Positions 1 through 10,350 of a stretch of 64,000 nucleotides of DNA are shown piece by piece (the first letter of the stretch is position 1; the number at the start of each line of letters is the position of its first letter). The stretch covers positions 372,001-436,000 of the forward strand of contig NW_020167540.1 of assembly GCF_001641265.1 (NCBI RefSeq). The letters are read 5' to 3'. Below the pieces are notes generated by a model. That model was given only the letters and a program-made list of their open reading frames with translations, had not been told where the DNA came from and did no database searches. The stretch comes from Pseudogymnoascus destructans (Eukaryota > Ascomycota > Leotiomycetes > Thelebolales > Thelebolaceae). Both the position numbers and the translations under genes were made by a program.

Positions 1-87
1 GTCGGGCATCTCTTCATTCTCAGGCTTAGACCTCTGAGACGAAGTTGGCATGGTGGGGGTTTTCCCCTTCGAACTGACGACAGACAT
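1..87 (-). CDS. Partial reading frame, possible retroelement gag N-terminus
   Basis: On the minus strand an ATG at 87 opens a frame that stays open to the window edge. It encodes a Ser/Thr/Lys-rich start (MSVVSSKGKTPTMPTSSQRS). It begins 47 bases inside the LTR at 134-551, where the gag of an element using that LTR as its 5' LTR would begin. I recognise no domain in the 29 visible residues. The gag assignment is an inference from position. A random frame is the alternative. Confidence 0.35.
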   Translation of the reverse strand, partial: MSVVSSKGKTPTMPTSSQRSKPENEEMPD

Positions 88-133
88 GTTGCTTTGTGTA
101 TGAGCCAGTGCCTCGTAGAAGTGGTGCTCAAAG

Positions 134-551
134 TGTAACGCTGACTTCTAAACGATAGAAGATACAGAGGTTCTCTTGCGTAAAGGTTTACTTATCAGAG
201 GAGGCAGGGGATCAGACACAAAGGCTTCAAGTAACACGTTACTAGTATATAACAAATACTGTATTGAGTTGAGCACAAAGCTCCTATCTAAGGAAATACT
301 ATCTACTTATATAGTGGCGTCGTGCCTCATGGGTAATCTGGATAGTTGGCGGATAGCTAGATATTCAGGATAGTTCGTGGATAGCTCAACTATCCAATAT
401 CCACTAGTTTCTGCAACTATCCATTAGCCCCGTCACATGGCAGCCTACCCCGCTTCCCACTGTGACTCACACGTCACGTTATGTGACTCACACGTCACGT
501 TACTAGGCCCTGGCCCTGTAACCATGACATCATGTTACTATAGCCGTAACA
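134..551 (-). mobile_element. LTR, family A; probable 5' LTR of an element running off the left edge
   Basis: The sequence starts TGTAACGCTGAC and ends TAGCCGTAACA. It matches the copies at 10699-11051 and 42281-43590 along most of its length, with a duplicated 'gtgactcacacgtcacg' segment near the right end. No 5-bp duplication joins 129-133 (CAAAG) to 552-556 (TTGCT). That is expected if this is one of two LTRs of a full element whose body continues left of the window. It interrupts the gag fragment on its right. Confidence 0.7.
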
Positions 552-971
552 TTGCTCTGTGATTTGTTGCTCGTTGCTCTGGATCAGTTCCTGTAACTGG
601 AGAATGGCATCATTCTTTTCAGCCAGTATCGAATTTGAGTCCTCTGCTGGGGCCAAATAGTCCTGAAGAATGTTCTTGTGCAAAGTCCATGCCATTTTCT
701 GGTTGGTGACAGATAGTTTCTGGAATTCGTCAAAGGTTTCAACATTCCATTCAGCCTTTTCATGTCGATTTGCAAGTATAGATTCATGTCTCTCTTGAGC
801 TGTTTTGCCCAGAGTGTGAAGGAAGGTTTCGGATTTGAAATTAGGATCATGAAGTTCATTGGTTTGGTTTGCAGAGCTTGGAATTGATGCTCCTTCTGCC
901 AGGGATTCCTGGCCTTGTTCTGGATCATTTCGAGCTGCCATTGCAGCTTTTTCTTCAGCTGTATAAGCCAT
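552..971 (-). pseudogene. Retrotransposon gag fragment (N-terminal part)
   Basis: The minus-strand frame starts at 971 with MAYTAEEKAAMAARNDPEQG. It continues as a Gln/Glu-rich helical protein with a heptad-like stretch (ILAEKNDAILQLQELIQSN), as in fungal LTR-retrotransposon gag proteins. The frame formally runs to 495, but the last residues come from the family A LTR that cuts in at 552, so the gene is truncated there. Upstream (to the right) lie a leader and a TGGCGCC primer-binding-like site at 1353. No zinc knuckle or pol remains. The gag identity rests on this context, not on a diagnostic motif. Confidence 0.55.
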
Positions 972-1322
972 AGCGAGTTGCTATTTCAATTTCGGTTTAT
1001 ATCGTCAAGTCAGACACATATTGCCAAAGGACCTATTGTGCAGTTGTTGGCCGTAGGAGCCACTCGAGAGGAGCGCACTTCCCTCACAGTTATATCCTTG
1101 TCGAGGGAGCATTGTAAAAGGTCTGACTTGCGAAGGTGGTGTGTGTGTGTCGAGCTGACTGTCGAAAGCCAACTTTGAGGGGTTGCCTCGAGATCGTCCT
1201 GGAATTGACTTCAGGATAAGGTTTCTGATTCTGGGGTTTTCAAAGAGTGGATTTCGATTTCGATTTCAGAAGAGGGTTCAGCTCAAAGAGCAGGAAAAGA
1301 GGTATAAGAAAGATTGAGTTTT

Positions 1323-1435
1323 ATGTCACGGTTCACCAAGGCATAGGGCGCCAGTTGGGTATTATGAATTAAACTCAATCTAGAGAAGAAAGGAAAGAGA
1401 AGAGGAGCACTCGAGCAGTGGCTCGATCTATATAC
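1323..1435 (-). mobile_element. LTR end plus primer-binding site remnant
   Basis: On the minus strand an LTR-like stretch ends ...AATACCCA. It is followed two bases later by TGGCGCCCTATGCCTTGGTG, a typical tRNA-primer site start (TGGCGCC). This is the 5' LTR side of the gag fragment at 552-971. The same block occurs inverted at 3619-3729. Confidence 0.6.
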
Positions 1436-1564
1436 AGCTATGTTGTTGTGGAGTGAATTATCTTTAGCAAGACCAGTTCTGAGAATTCACTCCACAACTG
1501 AAAACTTCGCTCCAACCCCGGAAAGCTCCCCACACCCCTGAACCCCCACTCGAGCTGCAAGGCG

Positions 1565-2104
1565 CACTTGATATCGTAACAAACTTGGCAAGAAAAGGCA
1601 AAGAAGAGTATCAAGAAGTTGTGGGAGGAGGAATACAAGCCAGAATCGACTATTCCGACCTCTATTGCGCCTGCCACCACGTCTACTAATGAATTTGAGC
1701 TCTGGCTGAACTCTATTGATACGCCAATTGCAGTTGTAGACGAATTCAATTACTACTGTAAAGCAGAGCATGTTTTGGGCTACCAGAGCGCTATTGAGTG
1801 GTGGCTTGAACCTGCGCAACAAAAGGCCTACCTGAATCTCTCCAAAATGGCTCTCGATATGCTCTCTCTTCCGGCAATGTCCTCAGATCCAGAACACGTG
1901 TTTTCTGCGGCAAAAATCACTCTTTCAGATCGCCGGAATAAGCTGGGCATACGTATGATTGAGTTTTTGGAGTGCTTGAAGTCGTGGACTGGCCTATTAG
2001 AGTGGGAGATGGAAGTGAGAGATATGGAGGTTGCAAAGAATGCCATCTTAAAGGGGCCAGGAGTTGAGGAAGCCGCTAGATACACTATAGAGGCAGATTT
2101 GTAG
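1565..2104 (+). pseudogene. hAT transposase C-terminal fragment
   Basis: The open frame carries the hAT dimerisation region: ALDMLSLPAMSSDPEHVFSA followed by AKITLSDRRNKLG, matching the family's 'A.. .LSIPATS..sEr.FS.ag.i.s..R..L' signature. About 160 codons survive. The RNase-H-like catalytic domain and BED finger are absent. The left side is cut by the LTR/PBS remnant ending near 1435, and there is no terminal repeat. It differs from the hAT at 36655-40022, so it belongs to another family. Confidence 0.75.
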
Positions 2105-2199
2105 GTAAGTTTGTCCGTTGGTTCTTGGCAATGACATCGTTACGTTCGTTGGGCATACAGAAACTGACTACAGTTGGTTTACAGGTAGCAAAATGACAG

Positions 2200-2582
2200 T
2201 TAGTTCAAGAGCCTCAAAACGACGTCGTTGAAACGGCGTTCAACTATCACTGCCTCTACCACGTCGATCTACACGGGTAACAACCATTAAAGGACAAATA
2301 ACACCCATCATAAAGCCAGTTTCGTCAAAGTTGTACAAGTTAGAGTCCAACACCCTGTATTTTGCCCTTCTATTTTTAACTAGTCAGAACCACGAGTTAA
2401 TTAGCTCAGAATCTTCGCATAAGGCCCTTTGGAAATCATAAACGCAATTAACATGTCTTAAGAGCTGGTTGTCGCTTTACAAATCGATGTGCCTAGAGCT
2501 TTCTGACACGTTGCCCTCTATGCGTTTGTAGGATCAAATTTGCCATATCTTCGACGCTAGTTAACTAGGGCGCAAACCCTCT
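2200..2582 (-). pseudogene. Degenerate Fot1/pogo transposase fragment
   Basis: On the minus strand, sequence near 2345-2303 encodes YNFDETGFMMGVI, identical to the first catalytic-aspartate block of the intact Fot1-type transposase at 12877-14532. Upstream, recognisable but stop-riddled matches continue (EDMA..., QRALCEDSELINSWF). The reading frame is destroyed. Only the N-terminal third of the element is represented and no terminal repeats are visible. Confidence 0.65.
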
Positions 2583-2649
2583 TGTATCCATATCAAGTAT
2601 GTTTCGAACAATTACATCCTCCTCTAGTTCAGTTAATTTAGACGCTCCA

Positions 2650-3385
2650 GTCAGAGGTCAGCACCTCACTGACTTTCAGAAACAAGGAGTAACAAGATCA
2701 GTGCTTGGAAGCTTGGAAAAGATCTGGAAGTATGTGATAGTCGATTTACTGTATTGTCTGCTTGCCCTTTCTTAAGGAAAGGGCAATCCTATTTATGCTA
2801 AAGGAGTGTAGTTCTCTCATTTTCCAAGACTTTCCATGACTAACCGGGCTTGGTAACTGTATTAGAAATCAAGTGCAACCCATAACTAGCTTGCTAATCA
2901 TGTAGTGAATGTAAGAGAATCCCATAGAACCATCTCTTAAGTTCCTAGCCTATAGGAAGTGAAAAGAGGTCCAAGGTCAGAGTACCCCTAGAGACAAATT
3001 ATGTCATAACTTAACCAATCTTGTGGGTAACTAAGGGGCAATGATGTGTAATGAATCATATTGGGTTGTAGAAGCTTTTAGAGCTATTGTTCATGTTCCT
3101 AGGCCTCTAGTTGGTAGAGACATGCCATGTGGTAGTATTAGCACACCACCTTAAGGAGGAGATTTTCTTAATAACTTGTTCAATGAGTATCCAAATGATA
3201 TGCCGTGATGTATGTAGCATAAACAGATGTTGTAGAAGAGTTTACAGCAATCGTTGAGTAGTATTGCTCTTGTTATTGTGTGATAAGCCAAGATATGTAT
3301 GGTGACTTGTAGGTTTGAGGAGTAGATTTCTAAGTTTGCTCTTGAGTTTAGTAGCAAACTGAGTGCAAGGAATGTCAGTATGACA
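2650..3385 (+). mobile_element. LTR family B fragment (5' truncated)
   Basis: The sequence from GTCAGAGGTCAGCACCTCAC to the family's terminal GTCAGTATGACA is collinear with the full 937-bp solo LTR at 38311-39247. The first ~195 bases are missing. It includes the internal palindrome around GCCCTTTCTTAAGGAAAGGG. No target duplication can be defined on the truncated side. Confidence 0.75.
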
Positions 3386-3618
3386 CTGACTTAAGCTAGA
3401 AGCCAACATCGACCACTTCCTAAACAACAAGATGTAGATGAGTTATCTCCAAAGCAGACTAGTAGGACTCGCAGTTTGCTATGTGAACCTAAGGCTTCGC
3501 ATTACATCGCCAAACATGCTCTAGTTAGCAGAAGAAATCATCCAACTCCTTAAGAAAGTGTTTAGTGACCCTATTAGATGACACACTGCACAAACTGAGT
3601 ACCGCAAGCTATATCAAG
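3386..3618. other. No gene seen; transposon-derived filler
   Basis: Short stretch between LTR fragments. I see no reading frame with a recognisable motif and no repeat. Confidence 0.4.
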
Positions 3619-3729
3619 TATATAGATCGAGCCACTGCTCGAGTGCTCCTCTTCTCTTTTCTTTCTTCTCTAGATTGAGTTTAATTCATAATACCCAACT
3701 GGTGCCCTATGCCTTGGTGAACCGTGACA
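3619..3729 (+). mobile_element. Inverted copy of the LTR end plus primer-binding site
   Basis: This block is the reverse complement of 1323-1435. It runs TATAGATCGAGCCACTGCTC ... AATACCCAAC, then TGGTGCCCTATGCCTTGGTG and ACCGTGACA. The primer-binding core has a C to T change (TGGCGCC to TGGTGCC). The two inverted copies bracket the hAT, Fot1 and LTR-B fragments, so this is either two elements in opposite orientation or a rearrangement. Confidence 0.55.
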
Positions 3730-3917
3730 GGTTAGTCATGGAAAGTCATGGAAAATGAGAGAACTACACTCCTTTAGCATAAATAGGATTGCCCTTTCCT
3801 TAAGAAAGGGCAAGCAGACAATACAGTAAATCAACTATCACATACTTCCACGTCTTTTCCAAGCTTCCAAGCATTGATCTTGTTATCTTGTTTTTGAAAA
3901 CTCAGTGAGTTGCTAAC
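3730..3917 (-). mobile_element. LTR family B fragment, reverse orientation
   Basis: GGTTAGTCATGGAAAGTCAT through TTGCTAAC matches the middle of the family B LTR (compare 42975-43160) in reverse orientation. It ends abruptly where another family B copy begins at 3918. Confidence 0.65.
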
Positions 3918-4366
3918 TGTCATACTGACATTCGTTGCACTCAGTTTGCTATCAAACTCAAGAGCAAACTTAGAAATCTCCTCCTCAAACCTACAAGTCA
4001 CTATACATATTTTGGCTTGTCACAGCAACAACAAGAGCAATACTACTCAACGATTGCGACAACCCTCTATGATTCATTACATGTCATTGCTCCTTAGTTA
4101 CTGGGCTGATATGACCACATAGCATATCTCTACAACCGTCTATGATTCATTTCATGACATCACTCCTTAGTTACTGGGCTAATACTACACATGACATATC
4201 TCTATCAACTAGAGGCCTAGGAACATGAACGATAGCTCCTGATTGCTGCGTTATGGAATAGCCTAAGCTACGACCCTTTGGCTCTGCTAAGACAGTGTAT
4301 TGTCTTAGTAAAATCATCCCTTCCTTGGGTGGCTAGATTCTCACATCTGGTGCACCCACCATTACA
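3918..4366 (-). mobile_element. LTR family B copy with internal deletion
   Basis: It has both family B termini (TGTCATACTGAC ... CACCCACCATTACA) but is only 449 bp against about 937 bp. The central part, from after the AACTAGAGGCCTAGGAACAT block to CTGATTGCTGCG, is missing. Flanks GTAAC and ATCTG do not match, so no target duplication is visible. Confidence 0.7.
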
Positions 4367-4667
4367 ATCTGGTTAGTCTGATGTGTAACATGCCTCCGAA
4401 GATTTGCCCCATAAACTGACCACCTAGGTCTACGCTGGCGATTTGGATTACCGAAATCCTCTGCTGTATATTTTGCATTTGGGTCTGAGGTCATTGCTGT
4501 ATGTGGTGGGTTGATTTTATAAATCCCAATTTTTATAGGGGTTATAAGTAAGAGCCGCATCATGAACAGTCAAATTGTGTTCAGTAATCTGTGTATTGTT
4601 CTGTCTAATTGTAGCTGCCTGAAATTACGGTGAAGTTGAGTTGGGTCACGTGACCATATTACAACAC
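4367..4667 (-). mobile_element. Ty1/copia-related segment (second gag start, or diverged 3' LTR)
   Basis: On the minus strand this runs from TGTTGTAATATGGTCACGTG onward and is similar to 10494-10295 of the copia element. Both share the start TGTTGTAATATG and GCTGCCTGAAATT (plus strand), and both encode a similar peptide (F-x3-Q-LDR-x3-RLLN against FQAAIDRQEYTRILLN). Just upstream on the minus strand is a purine run (GTGGGGGGTG) that could be a polypurine tract. If so, this would be the copia 3' LTR. Identity by eye is only about two thirds, low for an LTR pair, so a fragment of a related element is equally possible. Confidence 0.45.
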
Positions 4668-4848
4668 ACCCCCCACGTATCCCAGCTCTACAGTAGTAAA
4701 TTAAAGGGGAATTAGGAGAAAGGTTGCTCCCCAAGCTACCCGGCAAGACCATACGGGTATAGAGCTTCGGCTTCGGGCCCGTCGGCTCCATTCTTCCTAC
4801 ACAACCACGCCGAACCCGACCCCTCCACCCCGCCACCCACCACCCCCC

Positions 4849-4849
<1 letters not shown>

Positions 4850-4885
<36 letters not shown>

Positions 4886-4895
4886 TAATCAATCA
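4850..4895. repeat. (AATC)n microsatellite in gene leader
   Basis: About eleven tetranucleotide units, ending two bases before the ATG at 4898. It would form most of the 5' leader of the cysteine-rich gene. Confidence 0.9.
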
Positions 4896-4897
4896 AG

Positions 4898-5470
4898 ATG
4901 CCAGTCGTTGGCGAAGTTACCGAGGGCAACCTCAAGATGGTTCAAGTCCGTGAGGACTTACGCGACTCCCTCTCTGCCTACGACTTAGGCTCTGCTCCCT
5001 CCTCGGAGGATGAGGTTCTTATGGAAGTGGAATTGGAGGCGGGGCTACGAGGGCCCAGGCGAGGTGGTGGTTACGCACCCCCAAGAGCTTGCGGCTTGGT
5101 ATATCCAAGCTTCAGGCTGTACCACCTCCCCGGAGTGTGACCAGTGTTTGCACGCGAACAGTAGTAACTGTGCGCGCCCCTTCTTCCTCTTCTGTGTCGT
5201 CTCCGGCGCCCTTCAGGGCGGCGCCTGTGGCTCTTGTGTGCTCAAGCACAACGCGGCGGGTTGCTCCTTTAGTAAGTCTTCCTTTCCTAGTATTGTACGT
5301 AGCTTGAATTGACTTTCTGGATAGGCACCGCGAAGACCTGGCGCCCGGCCACCCCAGCACCCCCCCAGCCACCAAAGGCTGGCAAGAGAGCTGGCACCCG
5401 TGCCCACGCCGCCCAGTTGGCCCGCGAGGCCGCAGCTACGGCTGCTAAGAACCCTGTTGTGGTGGATTAA
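4898..5470 (+). CDS. Cysteine-rich spliced gene, antisense to copia pol (gene A)
   Basis: ATG at 4898; exon 1 to 5271, intron 5272-5324 (GTAAGT...GATAG), exon 2 to TAA at 5470. The second half of exon 1 encodes a cysteine cluster (ECDQC, NC, GSC, GC; spacing C-x2-C-x7-C ... C-x2-C-x7-C), then an Ala/Pro/Lys-rich basic tail. The first ~49 codons (MPVVGEVTEGNLKMVQVRED...) are acidic and lie one base out of frame with the cysteine part. The shift falls in a GGGG run near 5042, so this copy is either mutated or carries a sequencing error. The gene converges on the copia pol stop at 5749. The intron follows the last cysteine, as in the related gene at 17507-18186. The paired cysteines suggest zinc binding. 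I do not know the function; nucleic-acid binding is an inference. Confidence 0.6.
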
Positions 5471-8400
5471 CTGGTGGATATCTGGTTTGTGCACCTTGGG
5501 TGCTTAGATAGTCGTAAATGGCAATGGATTTCGCTTTGATTCTTCTTTTCTAGTTGTGACATGTCCGTACGTAGTAGGAAGTGTGAGAATCTCCTGGATT
5601 TGTATAGTAAAAGTTGGGGATTTCTCCTGTTTTCATCTTTCTTCCCCCTTTTTTGAAATGGAATTAAAATTTCGAAAAATGACTGTGAAATATTGGTGCA
5701 TAGTGTAGTATCTGTATCGTATGGAGTTGTTTTCATAGTAGCACACTCCTAAAGGAGGTGCTTAATGTCCACTAGGTTAAGATGCTTAATGAACTCCTTA
5801 TGCTTCTGGTGTGGTAGGGCTTTGGTGAATCCATCTGCTGGCATTTCGTACGTAGCTATCCATTTGATATTGAGGTTCCGATGCTCAACCTCCTGTCTTA
5901 ACCAATGTGAGTGGACGTCAATATGCTTCAGCTTTGTAACTAGCTTTGGAGACTCCTTAAGTAAGATCCGTACGGTCTGCAAATTCTCACAATTAAGTGA
6001 GTATTGCTCGTTTAGATCGAATTTGATTGTGTTGAAGAAACGCTGCCACCAATAGAGCTGTTTCGCACTGTGGGACAAAGCTAGAAGCTCTGCCTCTGTT
6101 GTAGAGGTTGACACAGTCTTCTGCTTTGAGCAGCGCCAGTCTATTGCCCCTCCAAATAAGGTAAACAAATAACCCTCTGTGCTCTTTCTTGTTGATTTGC
6201 AGTCTGCGTACGAAGCGTCACTAGAGCATTGAAAGCGAGCCTCTTGAATATTAGGTCCAAACTGAAGAGCTAGGGTCTTAGTATCCTTAAGGTAGAGTAG
6301 AAGTCTGTCGATTGCAGCCATGTGGTCTGGGCCTGGATTGATGAGAAATTCAGATAGTTTCTGTGTTGTACGGGCTATATCAGGTCTCGTTACGACTGCT
6401 GCGTAGTTTGCTGATCCTACTTTCTGTTGGTAAAGATGGATTTGTTGCTTATCTGCCTGGCCGTCAAATTGGGTTAGGTTGTCTGTAACCATTGGCGTTC
6501 GGGTGGATCGAATAGAGGCTACTCCGTACGTAGTTGTGATCTTGTCGATATAGGAGTCCTAGCACAGCCATAGGGTTTTCTGGGTGCGGTCCCTCACAAT
6601 TCTTATGCCTAAGAACCATTGAAGTTCTCCTATTTCTCGAAACTCATACACTTCCATCAGTCTCGTACGGAACTGTGTTGCCTCCATTTTGTGGCTAGGA
6701 TGGCTAAGGATGCAAATATCGTCAACATAGAAGAAGACAATAATCTTTGAAGATACAAAGAGGCACTGTGCTTCTGGGACCTGTACGAGGCCTAGAGCCT
6801 TGAGTGTCTCTGAGAAGTCTCGAAACCAGAGTAAGGGGGACCTTCGAAGTCCATAGAGTGCCCTGTTAAGTTTCCAGCATTTTCCTTGCTCCTGGTAGCC
6901 GTCTGCACACCGTACGTAGACCTCCTCGTCAATACGGCTGTTTGTGAATGCGTTTATAGCATCTAATTGTTGTGTATCCAAATCAAAGTAGGCTGTGATT
7001 GCCATTAAGGCTCGGAAGGTTTTCGAAGCAAGCGTAGCTGCTTACGTCTCATCATGGATAGAATAGCATTGTAGGTCGCCTCTTACAACAAGTCTAGCCT
7101 TATATTTAAGAAGGTAGCCATTGTCATTGAATTTGTATGTGAAAACCCACATAAGGGGTATCACAAAGTTCCGTACGGAGCTGTCGTTGACAGATGTGAA
7201 CGTTCCTTGCTTTCGAAGGTCTCCTATTTCCTTTGCAGCTGCAGCTTGGAATCCTATTCGATGTGGATGAGTTTGGAGTTGATTCCAGAACTTTGGAGCA
7301 GCTGGTAGGTCCGTACAGTGTATGCTCTGTCGATTGAACTCCGTTCCTACTAGGAAAGCTTGGTGTAAGCTTAGCTTTGCTTCTGGTATCGCTATTGTAG
7401 CTAGGTAGACGTCGTGTCTTCGTACGGTGTCCTCAGGGCGTTCCGGTGTCATTTCAGGCGTTTGAAGTTGTTCCTGTAGCTCTGTAGCTCCGTGGTCCTT
7501 CTGAGTAGGCGGCTCTTCTTGAGGAGAGGAGGTGTTTGTTGCCTCTGATTTGTACGGAATTGTTGTCCCGTTCTGAGGCTGTTGTTCCCCCTCAAACTCC
7601 TCATCTTCTTGATCTTGAATATCTGGTATTTCAATGACCTGAACTGTCTTTTCGAGCTCTGTTTGGACAAGCTGAGCCTCGTACGAAGGGTCATAAGCCT
7701 TTGTCTCATCAAAGGTAACGTCTCTTGTAACTATAACCCTTTTAAGTTGCGGAACCCAAATGCAGAATATGTTTGTAGAGTTATAGCCAACTAGGTAGCC
7801 TATTTGGGCGTTCCTCTGTATCCTCTCAAGCTTTGGCTTGTTTAGAATAAGGGCATAGGCTCTACAGCCATAAGCGCGAATATGAGAGAGTAATGGCTTA
7901 AGTAGCTCTGGCTTTTGGCTCTCTGTAGGTAAGGACTGGAGTAGAAGTCCGTACGGGGTCTTATCGTTTATGACTGACGATGGTGAGCGGTTTATGAGGT
8001 ACCCTGCTGTTTTGAAAATCTCAGGCCACATTCCTTCTGGTAAGTTGGCTGATTCTTTAAGTGCGCGTGATCGTGTGATTATCGTACGGCCTGACCTCTC
8101 TATTCCTCCGTTCGGCTCTGCTGTATAGGGTGGAGAGATGTGGATTTCATATCCTTCGTCCTTAATCCAACCCTCCCATTCATTTCCAAGTGAGGCTTCA
8201 CCATCTAGGTGGAATATGCGGATTTGGAACCCCCATCTTCTCCGTACGTAGCTCACAAAGTCCTTAATCGTCTGTAGGAGCGTTCCTTGTGTTTTATCCT
8301 TTATAGTATAGACGTGGTTCATGCGGCAATTATCACATATGAAGTGTAAGGCTTGTGTGCTGCCATCGTACGCCTCTGGCATTTGGATTAGGTCAAGGTG

Positions 8401-10350
8401 GACCTTCTCATATGGCACTTTTGAGCGTGGTGTAGATCTTCTAGAAATCTGCCTTGTAGCATGCGTAAGTCGGCATACTTCGCACTGAGTATCGTACGAG
8501 TCTAGGTCTGTGACGATAACTCCGGTGGTCTTCTCTTGGAGTTTTCTAATGGCGTTTTGGTTTAGGTGTCCCATGCGGTTATGCCATTCCTTTGAAGTGC
8601 CTTTTAGGTCCTTACGAGGTCCGTACGAAGATAGGACAACGTTGTCCTGTTGATCCTGAGTGCTATAAACAGCTCGGGTAGGCTCATTTTTGATGTATTC
8701 AAGAACCCATTGTCCATGAAGCATTGGAGTATTGCAGAATGGTTGATCTCCGTACGTAAGTCCTTGTGCGGCGGTATTCCAATGAACTCCCTTTTGGATG
8801 AATCGTCTAAGAGAAGCGACTGAAGTGTGGAAGGATGAAACGAGAGCTGTATCTGTAAGGGTGATAGTCCGTAGAGACTTCTTATCCTCCCCGTTTTGGA
8901 CTGTAATATCTACAGACCCAAATGCTTCAATCTTCACCCTTTGGTCTCCAGCTAAGAGGTAGCTATTATCTTGACATTCTTGGATATTGTAGAACCTCGT
9001 ACGGTCGTTGCAGACGTGAATTGTAGCTCCAGAGTCGAGAATTATGCTTTTAGAGAGCTCATAGGCTGAGGTTTTCGGCTTTAGTCCTTGGGAGACTTGG
9101 AAGACTGTAGTGAAAGACATAGGTGGATCTGTATTCGTACGGGATTGTACTCCATTCGGGTTGTTGAAATTGTTCTGTTCTTCTGCCTTTTGGATAACGT
9201 ACTGGAATCCTGGTTTGTCACTTATATAGGCCTCTACTTTAGCTTCAATCTCTTTATTTGGGCGCCATTGCCTCGTACGCTTTGACTTCATCACATAGAG
9301 GCAGTCCCGCCACTTGTGTGTTGTTCCGCAAGGGCAGTCTAGTCGAGCCTGATTTTTCTGTTTTCTGCCTCTCTGACCTTGCTGACCTTGTTGTAGGTTG
9401 TTCGTACGGCCTTGGAGCGTTGGCTGTAGGTCGCTATTTTCATCCTTTTGTAGTGCAAAAACTCCATGTTCCCCCCTAGGTTTCTGGGTGAATCTCTCTT
9501 GCCTACGGTTGGTTCTATACTGTCGTAGGACCTCCTCAAATTCGTACGACTTTGTCTGCTTCTCTAGCTTGTGTTTCCATGGTCCTCGGAATTCGCAAGG
9601 TCCTATTGCATCAAGGAAGGTATAGATAGCGTCGTGAGGGTCGATAACCTCTGTTGCCTGTAGCGTACGGCCTTGAGTGTATAGATTCTCCCAGTTTAGG
9701 AGCCAGTCTTCAAGGTCCTTGCCTCTTTGCATTTTCGCAGCCTTTTGCCATTCTAGTCTCCATTCTCCGATTCTAGCTCTTTGAGTAGGTGCGAATCGGT
9801 CTCGTAGCTTTCTAAGCATATCGTACGGAGTATCGCAATTGTAGGTATAGGGTAGGAAGTCGCGTTTGATGGTTTCTTGGATCTTAGAGTGAAGCCCCTG
9901 AATTGCTTCCTCCTGCTTTTCCCACACCTTGCGCTCATATTGGAAATCAGCTTGTAGGTTTCGAAGCTGTTCCTTCTGATCTTCTGTAAGAGATGCGTAC
10001 ATAATTGGCGTTAATTGCTGTTGGCCTTCTACTGAAGGTTGGATGGTCTGGCTACCTGAAGCTCTTGTTGACACTCCAGGTCTTGTTTGAGCAGTAACAC
10101 CACCACCAGCTTGCGTGGCACTCCGTACAAACTCAGGAATAGGTTGAACGGGCTGTAGGAGTGTAGGAGGGTCCTCGATTGATGGATCGATATACCCCCA
10201 TACTCCTGCCTTCATTGAAGCAGTTTTGATAGTCTCTATCCACTCATCCCAGTCTCTAGGGCTTGTGAGGACCACCCCCGCCTTCTGTAGGGTTGCCATA
10301 ATGATGGTTTTTTCGACTCCAGGACACAGGACTTGATTTTGGTCCGTTCG
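5294..10350. repeat. Periodic CGTACG palindrome array across the copia element
   Basis: Exact CGTACG begins at 5566, 5847, 5969, 6207, 6525, 6664, 6911, 7172, 7421, 7680, 7950, 8083, 8243, 8367, 8493, 8622, 8751, 8998, 9136, 9274, 9403, 9543, 9664 and 9822. Single-change versions are at 5294, 6367, 6782 and 7551 (TGTACG), 5718 (CGTATG), 7312, 9996 and 10124 (CGTACA) and 10345 (CGTTCG). They fill many of the gaps, so most neighbours are 110-160 bp apart. About 1.2 exact sites would be expected by chance in 5 kb. The array spans gag, pol, the 3' region and the intron of the antisense gene. Confidence 0.9.
5471..5748. other. Convergent 3' region between antisense gene A and copia pol
   Basis: No coding sequence recognised. 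Array motifs occur at 5566 (CGTACG) and 5718 (CGTATG). The presence of the array here supports gene A and pol belonging to the same element. Confidence 0.5.

Noticed and set aside
1619..2104. A complete host gene
   Set aside because: It contains only the hAT dimerisation end and is flanked by transposon fragments, so it was called a transposon remnant.
4850..4895. A CRISPR-like or telomeric repeat
   Set aside because: It is a plain tetranucleotide microsatellite.
5272..5324. Treating the gene A intron as coding through to the stop at 5312
   Set aside because: The donor GTAAGT and acceptor GATAG join to an Ala/Lys-rich frame ending at 5470, and the related gene B has an intron at the same place.
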